From the NCBI GenBank assembly GCA_035610835.1, contig CM069455.1, positions 50,006,955 to 50,070,954 on the forward strand: 64,000 nt of DNA, written 5' to 3'. Made by a program: the position numbers and the translations under genes. The notes beneath the pieces are model-generated. The model was not told the DNA's origin and ran no database searches. It worked only from the letters and a program-made list of their open reading frames with translations. Shown piece after piece: positions 60,697 through 64,000 of this stretch (position 1 is its first letter; each line of letters opens with the position of its first letter). This DNA is from Ophiura sarsii (lineage: Eukaryota > Echinodermata > Ophiuroidea > Amphilepidida > Ophiuridae).

Positions 60697-63078
60697 TATG
60701 GGCCATTCCACAAAAATGGGACCACTTCAGCTTTGGAAAATTATGAAAATAAATTGTTTCAAATCTGCTTACTTTGATTGTTTTTGATGACCCAATATGC
60801 TAAAGTTACTAGAACAATAATGTTTGCGAACACCACTGCTCACATTTTTACGCACGAAACCATGTAATTCAGGTGTTTTATATGGGGTTTTTTCACTCGG
60901 TGAACGGCGTTATCTAGTGTCATATTGCATTGTCAGTCATTGCATCCCTAACTAAGTCCGAATATGATATTCAAATTATTGTTTTTTTGTCTTTGAGAGG
61001 TCTCCCCATAACAATATTTGACAAGCTATGCGACAGAAGAATGAATTTCATTTTTTAGCCTCAACAAATCTCTTGCTATGAATCAACGCTTTTGACAACT
61101 ATGTGCTTTCAATTTTGTACCTTTTTCCAAAACTTGTTTTGTCAATTTTACTCTAGTAGAAGAATATTCCCTTCTGTAATGTATCAATTGTCAAATTTTC
61201 TTTAAGCCCAACATTGAAATTGTATGTCATTATATAAAGATAACTTTATATGCTATTTTTAATGGTATTATTCTTGGATAACGCCGTTCACGTGTATGCC
61301 AGTTATGGGATTGAAACAAAGATAAAACAATTGAAACTGACATAAATCATGTAGCTGTTGGAGAAACTTTATTTGTTATATCAATTTTAATACGAAAAAA
61401 TGATTTAAACCATACATTTGGGCTGAATTTCCCAATATTGACCGTCAAACAGTGGTCAAATATTTAATTTTCACTTTAAATGTTTTATATAGCTTGCATT
61501 TTCGTTTAAAAGGGGTATGTACCATTACATTAACTATTGTATTCAATTACATGCACACTGCATCACATATTGTGAAGTTGTTATCTTTTTTTGATGATAT
61601 GGACATTTTAGGGTAAATTCCGTTATCCCTGTGAACAGCGTTATCCATGGTTATCCTGACATACACACGCGAAATAAGCCTGACGAAAACACATGCTCAA
61701 TACTTGCTAAATAGAGCGATTTCGCTATGCGTAGCGCGGTAGTAAACACTCATATGTGTGGACTATGAGCCATATATTTACACTTACAGCATATTCTAGA
61801 AGAAACCGTTTGGTTCACAAAGTGAAATGTGTTATATAGAACACAAAAGAAGAAGCAAACTCACTGTTTTCAATGTTTCGCTGCTGTATCTAGACTTCTC
61901 AAAGATTTTCCAAAGAAGAAAGATTGTGCTCTTGCAATATTTTCTTCAAATGAGGGTGATAACACTTTACAGGATAACGCCGTTCACGATAACGCCGATC
62001 ACGTTTGTATTCGTTTTCGTCCCTTTCTGACCTTCTGCAAGCCGTGTAGTTGAATTTCTATTTTTTTTCTTGATACATTTAGTATAAGAACCAATAGACC
62101 TATAACATAATACCTTTCCAGGCCCGTAGCCAGCCTTTTCAATTAGGGGGTTCGATTTCTAAAATTTTCGTAAAAGGTTGCCCCAATTTTTTTCCCAGTC
62201 AGTCACCTCGTGAATTTCACGTAAGTGGGGGGGGGGGGGGGGGGGGGTTAGGTCAAAAAAAAATCGCACGGTCACAACATTTTGCACTGTCATAAAATCG
62301 CACAGTCCAAAAAGCAGCTCAGTGAACATATAATGGTCATTTCGTAGGGTTTTAAACAATTGTTTACAAAAAAAAAATTTACCGTTGAAAAATTTAGGGG
62401 GTTCGATCGAACCCCTCGAACCCCCCCTGGCTACGGGCCTGCTTTCAAAGTTAACAGGATACCTACTTCCCAGAGAAACATCGATAACGGAAAGTACAAG
62501 CTTAAAACAGTCGTTTTAAATAATGAACTTCAACATTTTTTATAAGCCAAATGATGTGCCAGAGATTTTCGAGGTGCTATAATTTCAATAGCGTGGTCGG
62601 TTTGCTACGCGATTGCTCATAAACTATTGCATATTTAGAACATTCAGTTTATAATGATATATCAGGTGTACGGATATCGGAAACTACACACATTTCGTGG
62701 AAAGTTCATTTTAGTTTAAAAGTGCACATTAAATTTACTGTATGCAGAAATTAATGCCTTTATATATTTTGTTGGTACCTTTGCTTGATTTATTTGTGAC
62801 AAGACCTTAGAAAAACTTGAATTGAGAGTCAAATCCAACAGTTTAAAATTGCGACATCTGGTCGAGGAAACCATGTTTTTGTGGTTTTGGGGGCCTATCA
62901 GTGTAAATTTGAACCTGATAATGTCATTTAAAGTATGGCAAACCATGGTGTTCCGAGTAGAACTCATCAAGTTCTAGCATAATATTTTAAAAAAAGTGTG
63001 ATATATACTTATAGTAAGATTTCCCGGATCAAAGAATGATAAAAAGCCAAGTGGTCCCATTTTTGTGAATTGCCCATA
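60697..63078. mobile_element. 2.4-kb TIR element with recurrent 15-mer
   Basis: Ends TATGGGCCATTCCACAAAAA then TGGGACCACTT, mirrored by AAGTGGTCCCATTTTTGTG and AATTGCCCATA. GATAACGCCGTTCAC or a one-base variant occurs at 60900-60914, 61277-61291, 61631-61645, 61973-61987 and 61988-62002. No transposase is recognised. MITE family 9 copy b (62120-62440) is nested inside. Confidence 0.75.
62120..62440. mobile_element. MITE family 9, copy b (nested)
   Basis: AGGCCCGTAGCCAGCC at the left, GGCTACGGGCCT at the right, with GGGGGTTCGATCGAACCCC toward the end and a G20-type run near 62227. Confidence 0.75.
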
Positions 63079-63366
63079 CGGAATAAGCTGTGAAATGAAT
63101 TGTGTTCATTCTGTGCTGGGCAATGAACACAACATTGCCTCACTTTAGTTCGTGCATTTCATGTATCTAGACGCAGCTGCTCCGCGAGCAACAACAAAAC
63201 ATGCTTGTGTAAATAGCTTTCAATTTTGTCCATATACCATTTTTATGACAGCAACTATGGAATAGTATAGATAGACCTTTTATAAAGTTGTGTGGGGCGG
63301 GTCATACAAAAATTCACATCTGAGTAGGATTTGTTTAGGAGGGGTCATGAAATTATTCGCTTCCGT
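63079..63366 (+). other. Spacer
   Basis: No gene recognised; GGGGCGGGTCAT-type phrases near 63295. Confidence 0.4.
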
Positions 63367-63720
63367 TTAGGCCTAAAAAAAAAAGTTTGATTGGCGTAAC
63401 CCGACCGACTCTAAATACATTGCCGACCCTGAATATTTTTTATTATTTTGAGGGGAATTTTTTTTTTTTATATAAAATTGAACAAAGTATTAAAGTTTTT
63501 GACTGTTTGCTTTCATTTTCGGCTATTTTAAGTCCCATCAAAATGATATATTGTTGAACACAACGATACATTTTTGCCCGGCAATTAAATACGCTTTTTA
63601 AGTGTTCAAAAGTAGGTGATTTAAAATTTTAAAAAATACAATTTAAAAAAAATCCCGACCGACCTACCCTATTTGTTTTGGTCATGTTACGCCAATCAAA
63701 CCTCTTTTTTTTTAGGCCTT
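63367..63720. mobile_element. Foldback MITE related to family 10
   Basis: TTTAGGCCTAAAAAAAAAAG, TTTGATTGGCGTAACCCGAC on the left; GTTACGCCAATCAAACCTC and TTTAGGCCTTA on the right; CGACCGAC phrases in both arms. Confidence 0.75.
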
Positions 63721-63767
63721 AGGGGGGTCATAAAAGAAATGACAGCGATAAATGACCTTTATGGGAC

Positions 63768-64000
63768 CCCCACCCGGGCACTCAACTTTTTTTTGGGTAG
63801 GGATGTGCCACCCAGGGTCTCAAGAAGGGGGCTACAGAACTGAACTGAGTGGATTTTATGACGTAAAATAGGGTCTTAGGAACTGATTTTTTCAAAAAAG
63901 TAGGTCTTGAGAACTGGCCTACACTCAAAATAAATACGGGTGTTTTAAAACACTTTTCGAGTGTCACTTATTTTTTGACACTGCAGCGCACTCAAAATGA
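63768..64000. mobile_element. G-run/C-run element, copy c (cut by window end)
   Basis: ACCCGGGCACTCAACTTTTT, GTAGGGATGTGCCACCCAGG and GGTCTTAGGAACTGA match 38096-38240; diverges after about 63922. Confidence 0.78.

Overview
This window is animal nuclear DNA, most likely from a marine invertebrate deuterostome (an echinoderm or close relative). The reasons are short exons with GT-AG introns of 0.5-9 kb, an extracellular gene mixing EGF, hyalin-repeat (HYR) and kringle domains, and very dense short foldback DNA transposons (MITE-like), with LINE and tRNA-derived SINE fragments. It contains parts of two genes that point at each other. There are no bacterial-type operons, CRISPR arrays or convincing functional RNA genes.

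Gene 1 (+ strand, 1199-21698, 5' end outside the window or unrecognised) has 13 exons, all bounded by phase-1 introns. It encodes about 895 residues in the order EGF x5, HYR x2, kringle, HYR x4 and a half EGF ending in a stop. This is a secreted or matrix-type modular protein. Its second EGF exon is followed by 19 further tandem copies of about 110 bp (3241-5308), each carrying the exon 3' part and its splice donor. Its fifth EGF exon has two decayed copies in the next intron.

Gene 2 (- strand, 57062-33508, N-terminal exon or exons not found) has eight exons. It encodes an N-terminal-nucleophile cysteine amidase of the acid ceramidase / N-acylethanolamine acid amidase (ASAH1/NAAA) family, with the catalytic Cys, Arg, Asp and Asn in place and a complete 243-residue beta chain. 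Its fourth visible exon ends in a near-perfect 49-bp x 19 minisatellite (about 48440-49360). Each of those units also carries the exon end plus a GTAAGT donor. Two unrelated genes in 64 kb therefore show amplification of an exon-end-plus-donor segment, which is the most unusual signal here.

Layout: 1-21.7 kb is gene 1, with MITEs in its introns. 21.7-33.5 kb is the tail-to-tail intergenic region, almost all foldback elements and LINE/SINE remnants. 33.5-57.1 kb is gene 2, whose introns hold elements with poly-G/poly-C ends, a hAT-like element with an 8-bp target duplication, a 5'-truncated RTE-type LINE with an 11-bp target duplication, a G-rich array, and a duplicated SINE. 57.1-64 kb holds a decayed LINE, an unidentified exon-like ORF between inverted C-run repeats, a perfect 37-bp hairpin and a 2.4-kb TIR element with a recurrent 15-mer. 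All calls come from reading the sequence; no alignment or database search was run.
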